A DNA stretch of 64,000 nucleotides. It comes from Sphagnum compactum (taxonomy: Eukaryota; Bryophyta; Sphagnopsida; Sphagnales). The position numbers and the translations under genes are program-made. Below the pieces are notes generated by a model. It was not told where the DNA came from and did not search any database. It saw only the letters and a list, made by a program, of their open reading frames with translations. Within the stretch, counting starts at the first letter, position 1; the number at the start of each line of letters is the position of its first letter. Positions 48,677 to 60,738 of this stretch are shown here, one piece after another. The stretch is taken from positions 6,634,001 through 6,698,000 of the forward strand of contig OZ234495.1 of the NCBI GenBank assembly GCA_965153455.1. Reading direction: 5' to 3'.

Positions 48677-51600
48677 CTACAGGCGGGTGCAGGACAGGTC
48701 AAAGTCATCAGGAGCATGGTTCAAGAGCCAGGTGCTTAGAGTTCTCTTAGCATCTGAACTGTTTATGGAGGTCAGTTCATACATGCTGCACAGATTGAGC
48801 ACCACTGTCTCATTGAGTGTTGACTGTGGACTGGTTTGGAGACAGTCTTCAAGCACCTGTGTGGCCCCCAACAGCTCACGCGAATACATCAAACACAATG
48901 CCTGCCAAATTTGTACCCACAAATAAGCACCTTGTCAGCTCCACAAGTACAACCTTCCCTTGGTCAACACAATCTATATCCAGTTCCAGATTCCTTGATA
49001 CATGCTTGAGAGCTTCATTGGACCTCTATGCAGCAGAATCAATGACTCCTTTGGAACTCTTTGAAGGACACTAATGGCTTGTAGCCCTTAGTTAAGTTGT
49101 TCACTGGTCATTCTATTTATCATGTGAACAGCTAGAATTCTAGACACCTCCACATACCAATGCACAATTTGTTCTGAACTAATGAGACATATCTATGAAA
49201 TTGCAGAGAAGTCTCCACACAAAATCAATTTGAAGGTAAGATGACAACAAGTGCAGTCATAACCTTACGAGAGTCACTCACAAAGTATCAGAGCGTCACC
49301 TTCATCACAAATAGCAGTGACAAGCTGCCATGACTACCAACTGACTGACATTACCAGCTCCAGACAGTGAGTGTACATAAGCATATAACAATCAGCCCAA
49401 AATCTGATGGGGAAACCATGTTACCAAATCTGCAGCCTGAGTTTCCATCACACATCCAGAAACAATGGGAAGATTCAATCATGATGTTGGCTAGCATCAA
49501 GTGATGTAGTTGACCAAAACTGTCAGTAGAATCCCCATTCAAGCTGCAACAAGCTTGTGAGGGTAAGCTATTGAGATATGTGAACCACATGCAGTCTACA
49601 CTAAAAGTAAGAACATAGTCTGCTGATAAGGAATTGTGACCTTAAAATAAGATGATCCCCTAAAAGGATATTCTTTTCTGGTGCACATTAGAGAAGACCC
49701 CAGAGCAAACTATTGGTGCCTACTATGTGCAATCCAGTACATGCACCCACCTTGTTATTTGCAGACACCGCATCAGTTGGATCTCTAGCCAACACAGCAT
49801 TAAACTCATCAAATGCCTTTGGATACTGCTTCTCAGCAAAGTGAAGAAGGCCACGATTACGCCCAACCAGATTGATAAGGAGAGTATCAGAAGGCAGATC
49901 TGACAGAAGAGCTTCCACCTTGGAAAATGTAAGCTGCGCCCCCTCAATGTCACCAAGCTGGAGCTGGACATAACCAACCTTTGATAGCAGATTTCCATCC
50001 GTGGGGGTCCTTGCTAGTAACCGATTTAGCCACTGTAGTGCCACAACAAATTGTTTTTGATGCAAGTGATGACTAACAAGATTGTAGATGACTGCCTCCT
50101 TCCGCCTCATCCACACAAGCAGTGGTTTAACCGCTGCTGCTGACACAGTTGTTGCTGTTTCACTGGCTACAAACTCACCAAAGTCCTCTTCTTCCCTACT
50201 TGTGCCAACCTCCTCCAAAAACTTCTCATCACCTGCTTCTTCCTTTCCTCCCTCAGGATTTCCTTCCACAAGTTCTACATTGACATCCTTCTCTTCTGCT
50301 GGTACATCATTGATTGTGGGGGTATCTGAAGGGGCAAAGCCATTTGTGCTACCAGCTGAAGCAGCTTGCAGAGATTCTATCTGATCAGATAAACCCAACA
50401 GATAGCTTGTGTGAGAAACTGTTTCAATTCCTGTTCTAGGCCTGTCAAAAAAAGACAGTGGCCTTACAATGGTCAGAAGATGGAGGATTCTCACATAAAG
50501 AGGAGAGATAGTAAATAGTGAAGAATGACTAACCCGAGAGTTGCAATGGGCTAAAAGTGCATAAAGGCGCTCCATGGTAGTAGAGGTCTGTCCTGTTCGA
50601 TGGGGTAGCTCTGCGTGCATGCATCTCAATGCAAATGGCACCATTGAACCTGCAATCCCACTGCCTCTGTTCACATGTGGAAAACGAGTTCTACAAGTCT
50701 TTCTTTTAACATGGAGGAGAACCTAGACCTAATCCTAACCTATCTTTGTTAGGGTTACAAAAGTACTGGGAGAAAGGGAAGCAAGAAGAAAAACACAGCT
50801 TCATCTTAAATGGATGCTGACCTGATTTCCCAGGGTACAACAAAGTGTGCTGTTCATATTGGTAATGAGGAGAATCAAGATCACCCAATGCTGCAAGTTC
50901 ATCTGCAGCAGCACCATAGCTCCGCAATTTCATCAAGGCTAGTAAGTGATAAGTGCCATAGGTGACCTCTTCATCAGGCATAGCCAGGGCCCCACGCTTC
51001 TTTGCATCCTTCACCTTCTCCACTAATGTCCGCCAAGCCCCTTGCCTCTGTCACCTTCCAAGTCACAGAGGTAAGCATCTAATCCTACTATGTTGCAAGG
51101 AAAGCAAAGAGGCAAAGAGAAAAAGGAAACATCAACCAGAAACCCTGATCCAGAGAACTCATGACAAAAACGTTTGCAGGTACAAAAACATTTGCAAGCT
51201 TACAAAGGTTAACAAACTATAACAAGCAAGAAGTTGATGCTGAAAAGGTACCGCAAGCTTGCGTAGACGAGTGACATTTGAAGTGGTTTGATAAAGAGAA
51301 AGCCCTGAGAATTGGAGCAAATCTGGGTTGTTAGATGGATTCCCAGAGGAGACAACATCAGGTGAGGTGGTTGAAGCTGAGGTCGTTTTGGTGGTGGAGG
51401 ATGCAGAGGCAGGAGGCTTTTTGGGTGACACCAAAGAAGTAGTCGTGGGGATTTCATCATCACTATCAATCAGAGGATCCCCTCCCATAAGGGGATGCCT
51501 TACCGCCTCCCCAGATCGACTGGCTTCCTCACTCTGAAACAGACCCCAGGAGGCCATAAAGGAGGGTTTCACTGGCCCCAATGCTGGTGAAGAAGCCGAC

Positions 51601-51773
51601 CGTGAAACCGATGAAGGTGAAGGAGGAGCTGGAGATTGAGCCTCCCGCTGTCCATCATGGGCCAAAAATGGGGCTTCTCTCTGAAAAGATGGAGAATCTG
51701 ATGGAGAAGGATTCTGAAAGAAGGATCCAAAGTTGTCCCCTGATGAAGCAGGAGGTGAAGGTTGCTCTTCCAT
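48677..51773 (-). CDS. TRAPPC12: TRAPPC12-like TPR protein (TRAPP vesicle-tethering complex subunit)
   Basis: Exons, in coding order, are 51773-51252, 51047-50822, 50649-49751 and 48901-48677, giving 1872 nt (623 aa) in frame. Residues 1 to about 160 are Ser/Pro-rich and probably disordered. Exon 2 carries EEVTYGTYHLLALMKLRSY. Exon 3 has MERLYALLAHC, an acidic stretch (EEKDVNVELVEGNPEGGKEE) and TPR-like helices with KVGYVQLQLGDIEGAQLTF and FDEFNAVLARDPTDAVSANN. Exon 4 ends with the family text NETVVLNLCSMYEL and HAPDDFDLSCTR. TRAPP subunits act in ER-Golgi and trans-Golgi traffic; TRAPPC12 is a peripheral TPR subunit in animals and plants. Within exon 3, 50533-50442 (92 nt) looks like an intron (gttagt ... 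ttttttgacag), yet removing it breaks the frame while keeping it leaves the frame open. It is kept here as coding, with doubt. Confidence 0.82.
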
Positions 51774-51789
51774 ACCTCAAACACACATC

Positions 51790-52080
51790 AAAACTCGCGG
51801 CCGCCACCAAAAGCTCTAACCCTAAACCTACAAACACTCTTTTCTAGATATACAAACCCCGCCCCAGCCTCACCTCAAGCATGAACTCTAATTAGTGCCA
51901 AAAGGATGACAAGAACAGAGACCCGGAGACACAGATCAAACTCGGCCACCCCCAAAAACTCTAACCCTAAAACCTTAAACAACTCTTTCTAGAAACACAA
52001 AACCCCGCCCCAGACTCCACCTCAATCACGAACTCAAAATAGATCCAAAAGGATGACAAAGAACAGCGACCTCACTATAG
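51790..52080. promoter_or_regulatory. Duplicated 5' leader/promoter block of the TRAPPC12 gene with telo-box-like motifs
   Basis: Two copies of about 147 bp each begin aactcgcggccgcc (about 51790) and aactcggccaccc (about 51938). Both continue with ctctaaccctaaa, ctctttctaga, aaaccccgccccag and ccaaaaggatgacaa. AACCCTAAA is the plant telo-box core, often found near starts of housekeeping genes. The block lies just upstream (minus strand) of the start codon at 51773. Confidence 0.7.
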
Positions 52081-52299
52081 TACCACGGAAGTCTGGGGGA
52101 AAAAAAGTCCCTTCGATCTACTCCAAAAGCAAAAAAATAAAAATGCTTCCGAGATGCAAAGAATGCAGAAACAAAACCAAATAGAACTCACTGTGCAAGC
52201 TTGAAGATTGACATTTCTTTTGCTGAATCTCGTTGCAACCGAAACTCACGTCAAAAGATCCTTCAGCCGACCAAGTTCCCCTACCCCCGAAATCACAAC

Positions 52300-52650
52300 A
52301 CGGTCATCATCATCATCATCGGAGAGCCAAGAGGTCCGCACGCCGAAGTCTTTTAGGGTTTGATACAAGATCCAAACCACAAGAAGATTACTGTACAAGA
52401 TCCCCAAAAAATCGATCAAAAGATCTTTGGGTTGTCTTGCTTTCGATCTGCAAGTGCACCACTGATCACGGATCTTCGTAGTTCGAACAACAAGAGCGTT
52501 GGATCCGTGAAAAAAACAACATTTTCCATTTTCTCTTCTTCGATCGAGACTCGAGACTCGATCGCGCGCTCCTTGAGAGAAACTCGATAACCAAAGTGGA
52601 TGATTGCATGGACGGAAGGATGAAATGGATGGATGGATGGGTGGATCGGT
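52300..52650. repeat. Short trinucleotide and tetranucleotide runs upstream of TRAPPC12
   Basis: (ATC)n at about 52304-52320 and a GGAT run at about 52623-52646. A minus-strand frame of 151 codons crosses this region but has no recognisable domain. Confidence 0.7.
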
Positions 52651-53009
52651 TTTTGTTGCACCTAAATTTGTATGCAACAAATGGTTCCACAAATCAAACA
52701 AAAAGGCTTTGATTTCTAGAAAACAAATCCAACTTCTCTAATTGGAACTTTGCAAAAGGATTTGGGAGGAAAGTAATGTGGTTCAGCATCATGTAACATG
52801 AGTTTTTTTCAAATTAGTGATGTAGTAGTACCCACATTGGCAATGAACCACAAGAGAATTAGCCAAATTTGATTACAAGTGAAATTAGAAAGTACAAACA
52901 GATTTGTGTCATAGGTACATGTAACTTACTAATCCACAAACAACATACAAGTCATAAGTCAACTAGGTGGGAGAATGAAAAACCTAAATTCATTTCAAAG
53001 TTCTAATTT

Positions 53010-54135
53010 TCATAAAAATGAAATTTGAATGTACTTACATGTGTGGCATGAATTTAAACAACACACCTTATAACCCTTAGGGTGATTGCAAACATAAGCA
53101 TATAGCAAAGGGAAAACCCAATGTTCATCACCATGGGGATCAATCAACACAAGGCCTTTGAAACTTACCTCTTTTAGAGGCTTGAGAATAACATCCAAAC
53201 ATTCATGAAATACTTGCAATCTTTTCTCATGTGAAGCTTTTATAGAAGAAATAACAGGTAGAATGGCCAATAAAACATGGCCCTCATCCAAATACCAATT
53301 TTTACATGCAATATTTGTTATGGACATCACTAATGGGTACCTAGTCACTCTCTCATCATTGGATAAAAATGTTTGGTCGATGTAAAAAATTAATGAAATT
53401 ACTATAGTCCTTGGACATTATGTACTTAGAATCATTTTAGGAATGCCAACTCAAATCTTCAAATGTTTATAACTTGAAAGTTAAAACTGAAATTGGCACC
53501 TGCATTTGTAGCCACCACAAGTCAATATTTGGGGTAGAATAAGCACCTTGGTGAATGCCATTGCTTGGTGCAATTTGAAACTCCTCTTTGCGACTAGGTG
53601 ATGAAAACATAGAAGATAGTGCTTCCAATGGGTCCTTGTGGTTCATGATACGATCTCTAAAATCACCTTCTATAACATTGATGATATATTGATCCCAACC
53701 ATCTTCTATTCTAAAAATTGTTTGTTCATAGTGGTCAATTTGTGCAGCAGACCTCACACTCGCATCTTCCAACTTGAATGATGGGTGAAACAATACTTTT
53801 TCAAACAAAAATTTGATGTCCTTATTTGATAGCCCAATAGTGGCTCTACAATGTTTAATACAATGCACAAGTGAAAATGTGGAATTGTAAGGTGGAGGAT
53901 TGGGGTCATCTAGAATTGAAACTAAATTGTCAAAATCAAATTGATCCTTTTGTTGCAAGTTCTCTTGTTGCAGACCTTGAGCTCATTCAAAAGCTTAAGG
54001 ATTTGTATTTTTACTTGTTTACATGTATGCTCCAAGTTCCTTTGGAATGAAAAACAAGCAATACTATTGATGGTTTGAAAGAGCACTTGCGCTACTAAAC
54101 TTCAAAGCCCCACAATGATTACAACTATATTCCAT
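53010..54135 (-). pseudogene. Plavaka-type (CMC superfamily) transposase pseudogene
   Basis: A minus-strand frame starts MEYSCNHCGALKFSSASALS at 54135 (zinc-finger-like, C-x2-C and H), then hits a stop near 54065. A second open piece (53958-53467) holds FSLVHCIKHCRATIGLSN and PNIDLWWLQMQ. A third (about 53400-53010) reads IDQTFLSNDERVTRYPLVMS, LLAILPVISS, LKPLKEVSFKGLVLIDPHGD and ends with a CCLNSCHTC cysteine cluster. This order (zinc finger, WW block, D-x-T-F/H-L block, DP-x-G block, C-x2-C) is that of Plavaka/KDZ-like transposases, DDE enzymes best known from fungi and also present in some plants. Frame breaks and a missing C-terminal part make it non-functional. Target-site duplications were not found. 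Confidence 0.72.
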
Positions 54136-54749
54136 GGAACTATAACATTCTATCTCATATACCGTCACATTTTCTCTTGCAATTTGATGTTAGGAGTTGA
54201 TGGCCGAACCATGTCCAAATTTCCTACAAGGGCTTATCAAATGTCACTTTATTTCAGCTCCTCTCATCAAGCACAAACCACTAAGACCACAAATATCCCA
54301 ACAAACACTTGCTACACACAAGGTGCATTCATGAGAATAAAATTCAAAGTTGGATATCTCTGCATCTTTTTCTATTATGAAGAAAAAACCCGTCAAACAA
54401 TGATGTGCTATTGGATAAGTAATGAGCACAATTTAGTATGATTCAATACATACCCACATTATTTACCTATTTTTATTGTGAGATAAAAGAGCATGATCTT
54501 GTAGTTAGACCAACTGCAAAAATGTTAGACCATAATGAATAGTAAGATAATGAGGAGATATGCTTACCAATTCTATCAAACAACTTTGGAACTCTCTAAG
54601 CACAATAAGCTGTAAGGGCACCACATCAAATAAAACTTCAATCCACAAACAAATAAACAAACAAACAAACCTTAGGCTTGCTGTTTTTCATTGTTTTGCT
54701 TTACTGTTGTTGTTTCTTGTGTGTGCACGAATTATTTGTTGAAAAAATC

Positions 54750-54806
54750 TTCAACAATATGATTATATGTATATGACTGCAACAATATGATTATGTGTAT
54801 ATGAGG
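54750..54806. repeat. Tandem duplication, 28-bp unit
   Basis: caacaatatgattatatgta is followed 28 bp later by caacaatatgattatgtgta. Two copies with about one difference. Confidence 0.9.
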
Positions 54807-57800
54807 TTTGTTTGTTTGTTTATCTATGGATTCCTTAGGCTTGATGCTTGCTAAGACAAGTTAAATTGAAGTCAATCTTACCTTAAAAGCTTGTTGTAGC
54901 TTTATGGGGATACGTTTTTATTAGCTGGAACTCTTGAGTTCTAGCCAACATCATGAATGAGTCTGCTCATTGCTTCTAGAAGTGTGACAGAAACTAAAGA
55001 AGCGGATTTTTAAAAAAACCATTTGCCAAAAATCTACGCAGATTTTAATATACCCATCACCACCTCTGTCAGTAGCTAATCAAGTTAGCATGGTGTTATG
55101 GCAACTTGTAACTATTATTCATGATGTAGGTGATGAGTAACACCCACAAAAATTATGACTTCACTCATTTTTGTTATCTTAATTATAAGTTTGTTGAAAC
55201 TGACACTTTGTTGGTTCAAAACAATTACCACACACTCAGAGAAGTTCAAGCAAGGGAGACTTCTCTTTAGACTCTTTAGAGAACTATGTCAAGAGTTGAG
55301 CTGAAATCACACATGAGCAACTACATGGTTTCCCATGAAACTTAATTGAGCATGGGTCCAGCAGGTTTAGGGCAATTTCGGGATGAAGACAATGTTGAAG
55401 TAAATGTAATTGTTGTAATGGATATAATTGCTGAAATTGGTTTATTGAGCTATCTTTTCTTATGCTTGTAGTTTGGCCAAGTTTTTGATCTAGTTTCCTT
55501 GTAGTTTGTGAAATGGTTTTTTTAATTTAGTCTTTCCTTTCTACCACCTGCTCTTCTTCTAAAATAAACATGATTTTTCTAAAGTCGGGGCCTAAATTGG
55601 TTTGATGGTGAGTTTTAGTGATCAGTTTAACATTTTATATTTTGTAATGAGAAATAGTCTTTCATTCGCATTACTTGGCACTGATTAATCCCTTTGGCAA
55701 GTCGTCCACACAATATATTAAACTCATGTAAACACACAAGGATGTGCCTTAATATAGATTTTTAAAAAAAATTGGTTCCTTTGTTAGATAATGTGATTAT
55801 ATTTTGATTTTGGAAATCTAGTTTGTGTGTAAGTGAACTATATTGAGGTTCTTGGAAAGACTCTATAGTTGATATCCTTTTGAAATTTGACAGGTTTCAA
55901 AACAGAGAGACAATTTTAGGGAACTTGGGGTTGAAAGGTTATGCAAGTGTTGCAAGCATGCTTCTTCAATACACTAATTGCAGTTCTATCATGAAAATAT
56001 GATTGCAAGTAGTTGTAAGCTTGTTGTTTAGATAAACTATGCCTGTGATGTAGTATTTGCAAATAAGTCTTCTCTTTACTCTTCTACCCTTGCTAAATAG
56101 ACCACTATAAATTCATAATCAAAAATATTTATTTGCGAGGCATTTGGTGTGCTTGCATTATTTAGGATGTGTGAGTGGTTATGTACTGGGTCAATTTAGT
56201 TTTAAGTGTAATTGAAATGATTATCTTTCTAGCATGATCCTTGTAAGTGTATTGAAAGTACCTCAGTAGTGAGTTACATCATCGTTTACATTCCCACATT
56301 TATTTTTTGTGTTTGTTTGTTTGTTTGTTTGCAAGAAATGTGAAGTGCATGGGGTACAAAAAGGGAACTGTGATTTGTGAAGGAATATTGTACAAAGTGA
56401 CAAATGTAGTACAAAATCTTGTCTCTTGAATATCTATGTTTCACAACAAGCCATGTTTTCCCTCACATGTAAAGGTCAATACAAATTTTTCCATGTGTTT
56501 TGGTAGACACCTAGTGGTAGTGGCAGTAGCAACAACACCTACAGTAATTTTACATGTGGTTCCTTTTTTTGTTTATTTCTTTCAATGTTTCTTTGTGTGT
56601 TTCTTCTTGTGGTAGTATGTATTCAGATTTTAGGGGTTTTTGACAATCTTCTTTGGCATTTGCTGGATTTGCAACTTCATTGTCCTACCTTTAGATATTA
56701 GGGTTTTGTGATAGACTTGGTTGCAATATTTCCTGGATTCTAGTGTAATGGTTTTGAGGCATGAGTAGCAGCTTTTGGAATGGTTTTTGGTGTCCTTGAA
56801 AGGATCAGTTGCTAAATCCAACTTCAAAGGCTCACAAAGGATCATTGCTCTTGTTGGCTTTGGTTTGGAGTTGATCCATGAAGCACACAATTCATTATAC
56901 AATGTAGGAAAATAACAAGTGGTGAATGTACATTAAAGCTTCCTAGCAGCACCATAGCTATTGCATCTTCTACTCAATCCAAATGGAGCTACACTACTAC
57001 TATAGCTTGAATTTGATTAACAATTTTGGGCCACTTACTTGAGACATAAAAATTCACGACGTAAAGTTTGTATTTCTAACCTAAAAGTTCGAAGATTCAA
57101 AGTTGCCTTGCGAATATTGGGTTACAACTTTGTAGTATAATAAGGCCGTTGCAGTTGCAAGAATTCGATAGGTTTTAATGTGTTTTGTTTTTGTAGTTGT
57201 GAGTGTAGTCTTTGCAATTAGAACCGCGTGGTTTTGTGGTTTCCCAACAAGTATTGCAAGTAGCATGAAAAGTAGATTGTTTCAATGTGGTGCATGGTAC
57301 AGAAGTATGAGATTGATCATGATTCCAGTAGCATTTCCACGTTTGGGAAAGAACCTGACCTTTCAATGTGGATGATGCAGAATGTATTCTTTGATGATGA
57401 ATCAGTAAAAATTATGAACTGCGACATTCCTCATCGAAATCGATTGAGGTAAGAGTACATTTGATTCTATAGCCAAAGGTTTGTATCAGATGAATAAAGT
57501 TGAAGAAAGTTGATGTCTCCTAATCCAAAAATCTTTTTCATTTTTGCAACATTATGTTCATGCCTCATTGAAATTATGTTTCGGTATTTGCCAGAATCAA
57601 GACCAACAATCTCTGTACATCACTGTAACACCAGATTGTGGGCATCTTAACTCCTAGCTTTCAAGGGGCTGATGGGTCAAAAGGGAATTTACAAGTGACA
57701 TTCTATCAGAGAACCTTGTCATAGACACGAAAATATAAGGAACCTTCTGTTACTTACTCCAGACAAAGCTTCAGAAAGACAAACATAACTACGATTCCTT

Positions 57801-58159
57801 TCCTGGAATGGAACGATGAAAGAAAAAATTCATAATCGCCATAACATCCTTTGGCATGTCCATCTGGAGCTTCAACCCTAATTCAGCAAGTGATGACAAA
57901 AGTGCACCCTAAACCCACCCTGCACAAAAGAAATTTAGGCAACATTACCAACCCACCGAAATATCCCACTTCAATCAGCTTAGGTGAAAAAACTCACATT
58001 ACTGAAGATTCAAGAAAATAAGACCAGACACCACCTTTGCGCACGCAAGAAGCATTTTTGCAAGTGCTCGGCTTTTTGGAAAATGGCAGGCAGTTAATGA
58101 GGCCAAAATCCAGAAACTCAGGGTCATTTTGGACAACTGAATAAATAAATAAATAAATA

Positions 58160-58590
58160 GGCACACCCCTTCCCCCCTGAACAATCAAAAAATACCCTCA
58201 AACAACTCACCTTGCCCCCTTGAATAGTAAAAAGTTTGGAAAATTTTAAAGTGGAATAGCCTATTGAGTAAATGGTGGTCATGACATCCGAAAAAACACT
58301 AATGAACCCTAAACCCATGAGTGCCTAACGGCTACTTTCAACCGACCCCTCCCCCCATAATGAATTTGTAAAAAAAATAACCCCCTTCCCCTCCCTAGCC
58401 TCTCCACAATGAAAAAAACATTTCCAGAAAAAATTTAACCCCTTTCCCCCCTCCTCCTTCCACATTTCCAATGAAGGGAAAAAAAAAAAACATTAACCTT
58501 CACCCCCCTCCCCCTCAACAGTAAAAAAAAGAAAAAAAAAAATCAAGCTGCACCCTTTCAAGTTCCCCCGTCGCACAATGAATAGAATAT
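58160..58590. repeat. C-rich / A-rich alternating degenerate repeat
   Basis: Seven or so blocks follow one pattern: a cytosine-rich part (ccccttcccccc), then a short aacaatga or aacagta word, then a run of A. They lie near 58163, 58211, 58345, 58381, 58439, 58498 and 58553. The plus strand is depleted in G across about 240 bp (58340-58560). The minus strand is correspondingly G-rich and could form quadruplexes. Confidence 0.7.
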
Positions 58591-59652
58591 TTTTTAAGCT
58601 AGGACTACTCCAAAAAATAGACATATACATCTCAAACTATCAACATATTCTGTTGTTTCCATGTGGATAAGATTTTATAAATCTTCTTCAACAAAAAGAT
58701 TATAACTATAAACTTCTTATAGTGTGCTTGACCTGGAGTAATGGGAGAATGAATAGTGGGTTTAGGTTTTAAACAAGATTTGAGGAAGGATGAAGGAAGC
58801 ATAGAAAAAAAAAGGTTGAAATAGGAGAAAAAGAAGGATGAAGGAAGGGTGGATGAAGCAATATGCAAGGAAGGATGGATGAAGGATAGAGAGGGAAAAT
58901 GAAAGAATCTTCTTTTATACATTTTAAATTGCCCCTATGCAATCAAGGTTTATAATTTCTTGTTTCCTTTGGTTCTTATGATTTGCATGCTCTGGTTGCT
59001 TTTGTTGAATACTTTTGTTGAGTTGTCAAGAATTTTCAAATTTGTCTTACTACCACTCACTAACAATCAATCTTCTATATGAACATAAATCAGCCTGAAG
59101 GAGGTGCTTGACAAGCTTTTGAGACTGCATTCCATTACATCAGTAAGTAATCTTTGTCTCTTTGTGATTATTTTATTGTTATTTTGTTATTAATTTGTGT
59201 TCAAATTGATTATAGATGTTTTCAATCTTTTTGTTAAACTGTTTGGTTTTATGTTCTTGTGGAATGTCAGTCTCTTCCCATGTCGAATGGTCAATGCCTA
59301 CTATATAGTTTTATTTACATTACATTTTGTTGTAGGGGTATTTGGTTTTTTTCACCTTGCTATAAGATTGCAATCCTGCAAGAGCAAGGTTTTGATACTA
59401 TTGGTCAAGTATTTGTTGTTACTTAGTTTCACTTGTAATATGTACAATGTTTTTTGAATGCTTGTAGAGTTTCTTGCAACATCGTTCAAATGTGGTTATT
59501 ACAAGTTTAGATGAGGTAAATAAGTTTTAGGACAATTTTTTTATTTTTTTTACTTGTGAATTTTTGAAACAGTTCACAAGATTGTTTATTAGTAATTATT
59601 ATTGCTCCTATTCATGTAGGCTATTGTTTCTCATGTAGTATTTTGTTTCAAG

Positions 59653-60035
59653 ATGCATCGCTTTGGACCCAAAATGCAAAGCAAAAGACTAAGCACACAC
59701 CATGTGATGCTAAATCCTATTGGCCTCGACGCTCCTTTACAAGCTAGAGTGTTTGCATCACTGAATTTGTTTATTAAACCAAATCACTTTGAAAAGGAGT
59801 TGTTAGAAGAGAATGGACTGCCTAGGGATTTGCTAGAGGACATGACAAAGACAGAGGTCTTACCTGATGGTGGAGGAGGGTCGGCTCGAATGTCTGTAGT
59901 TGATCACCTTTTTTTCCAAAAAGCAAAGAAGTGCAGTTTGCAAGAAAAGACATTAAAAGGCTTTCTAAAAGTTTGCACTTGGCTATTAAGAAAAGCAAGG
60001 TGATTCCAAAATGTGCAGATTGGAATTATGTTAAG
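59653..60035 (+). CDS. Unrecognised ORF, probably one exon of a decayed gene
   Basis: The open frame starts MHRFGPKMQSKRLSTHHVML and includes LLEENGLPRDLLEDMTKTEV and MSVVDHLFFQKAKKCSL. Codon use is less AT-driven than in neighbouring shadows. After about codon 97 the +1 frame reads more sensibly (RLSKSLHLAIKKSKVIPKC then ADWNYVK) and meets a possible donor at 60036 (AAG|gtattc), so a frameshift near 59950 is likely. I do not recognise the family. It could belong to the same locus as 60529-60738. Confidence 0.35.
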
Positions 60036-60528
60036 GTATTCAAGTTTTCCATTTTCAATTTAAAATCTTAATAAGATGATTAAAAACTAGGATGAAGATG
60101 TGGTTTGTATCTTCATGATAATTAAAATGTGGTATTTATCTTTATGAGATTTGTGGTTTTCATCTTCATGAAAATTATGCATTGATTAATATGTGGTTTT
60201 TATGTTCCTCTTACCCATAATAATGCCCACAAAATGTTGAGTTTTTGTGTAGAAAAAATTACCATATATTACCAGGGAATTGTTCCTAGGAAAAGATGCA
60301 ACAATTTGCACACTCTATCCATCGATGGAGACGATGAAGGACATAATCTTGCATACATTTGCAGTCCCTAAAAAGGACACAAAAACACAAGTTTTTCTCT
60401 AGGCCTCGGGACCTCAAACCTTGCAAAAGCCAAACCTTCGTGGTTAGGTTGCCAAACAAATGAGGGATACAAGAAGTAATTACACCCGAATAGCCTGAGA
60501 GGAATTGTACCGTCTCCTCCACATCTCG

Positions 60529-60738
60529 AAACCCCCCTTAAATGCATCCATGACTGTGAAGGAGGAATGGAAGGAGACTTTGGACACTTTGAGAAATGAA
60601 GACAAGTGGCACATTATAGAGTTACCAAATGGACAAATTGATCCCTATGGCTTTACAACAATTCATGGAATAATGGTTAAAGTCATTGTGGGATCACATT
60701 ATGATCCTTTTAAAAAGGTGGATCTCACCTTGGAATAA
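60529..60738 (+). CDS. Unrecognised short ORF
   Basis: An open frame with text such as KEEWKETLDTLRNEDKWHII and IDPYGFTTIHGIMVKVIVGS that ends at a stop. The composition looks protein-like (WHIIELPNGQ), but I know no family for it. It follows 59653-60035 on the same strand, with about 500 bp between, and the two may be exons of one old gene or transposon. About 20 codons of the same frame are open upstream of the first useful ATG. Confidence 0.3.
   Translation, partial: KPPLNASMTVKEEWKETLDTLRNEDKWHIIELPNGQIDPYGFTTIHGIMVKVIVGSHYDPFKKVDLTLE

Larger units (their letters stand above)
54136..59650. other. Long intergenic region, no gene recognised
   Basis: No exon with known similarity on either strand. 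Short simple repeats occur: (AAAC)n near 54648-54668, (GTTT)n near 54806-54823 and 56312-56331, and (AAAT)n near 58140-58158. The structured stretches 54750-54806 and 58160-58590 are listed separately. Open frames of 60-96 codons are scattered without motifs. Confidence 0.55.

Noticed and set aside
48046-48926. Plus-strand open frames over the 3' part of TRAPPC12 and downstream
   Set aside because: They are complements of the last TRAPPC12 exon or its 3' region, and none carries a recognisable domain.
52246-52701. 151-codon open frame on the minus strand upstream of TRAPPC12
   Set aside because: It spans ATC and GGAT simple repeats, which explains its Asp run and His/Pro-rich text; it looks like promoter or leader DNA.
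54115-54441. 108-codon open frame on the plus strand
   Set aside because: It lies partly opposite the N-terminal end of the Plavaka-like pseudogene and shows no motif of its own.
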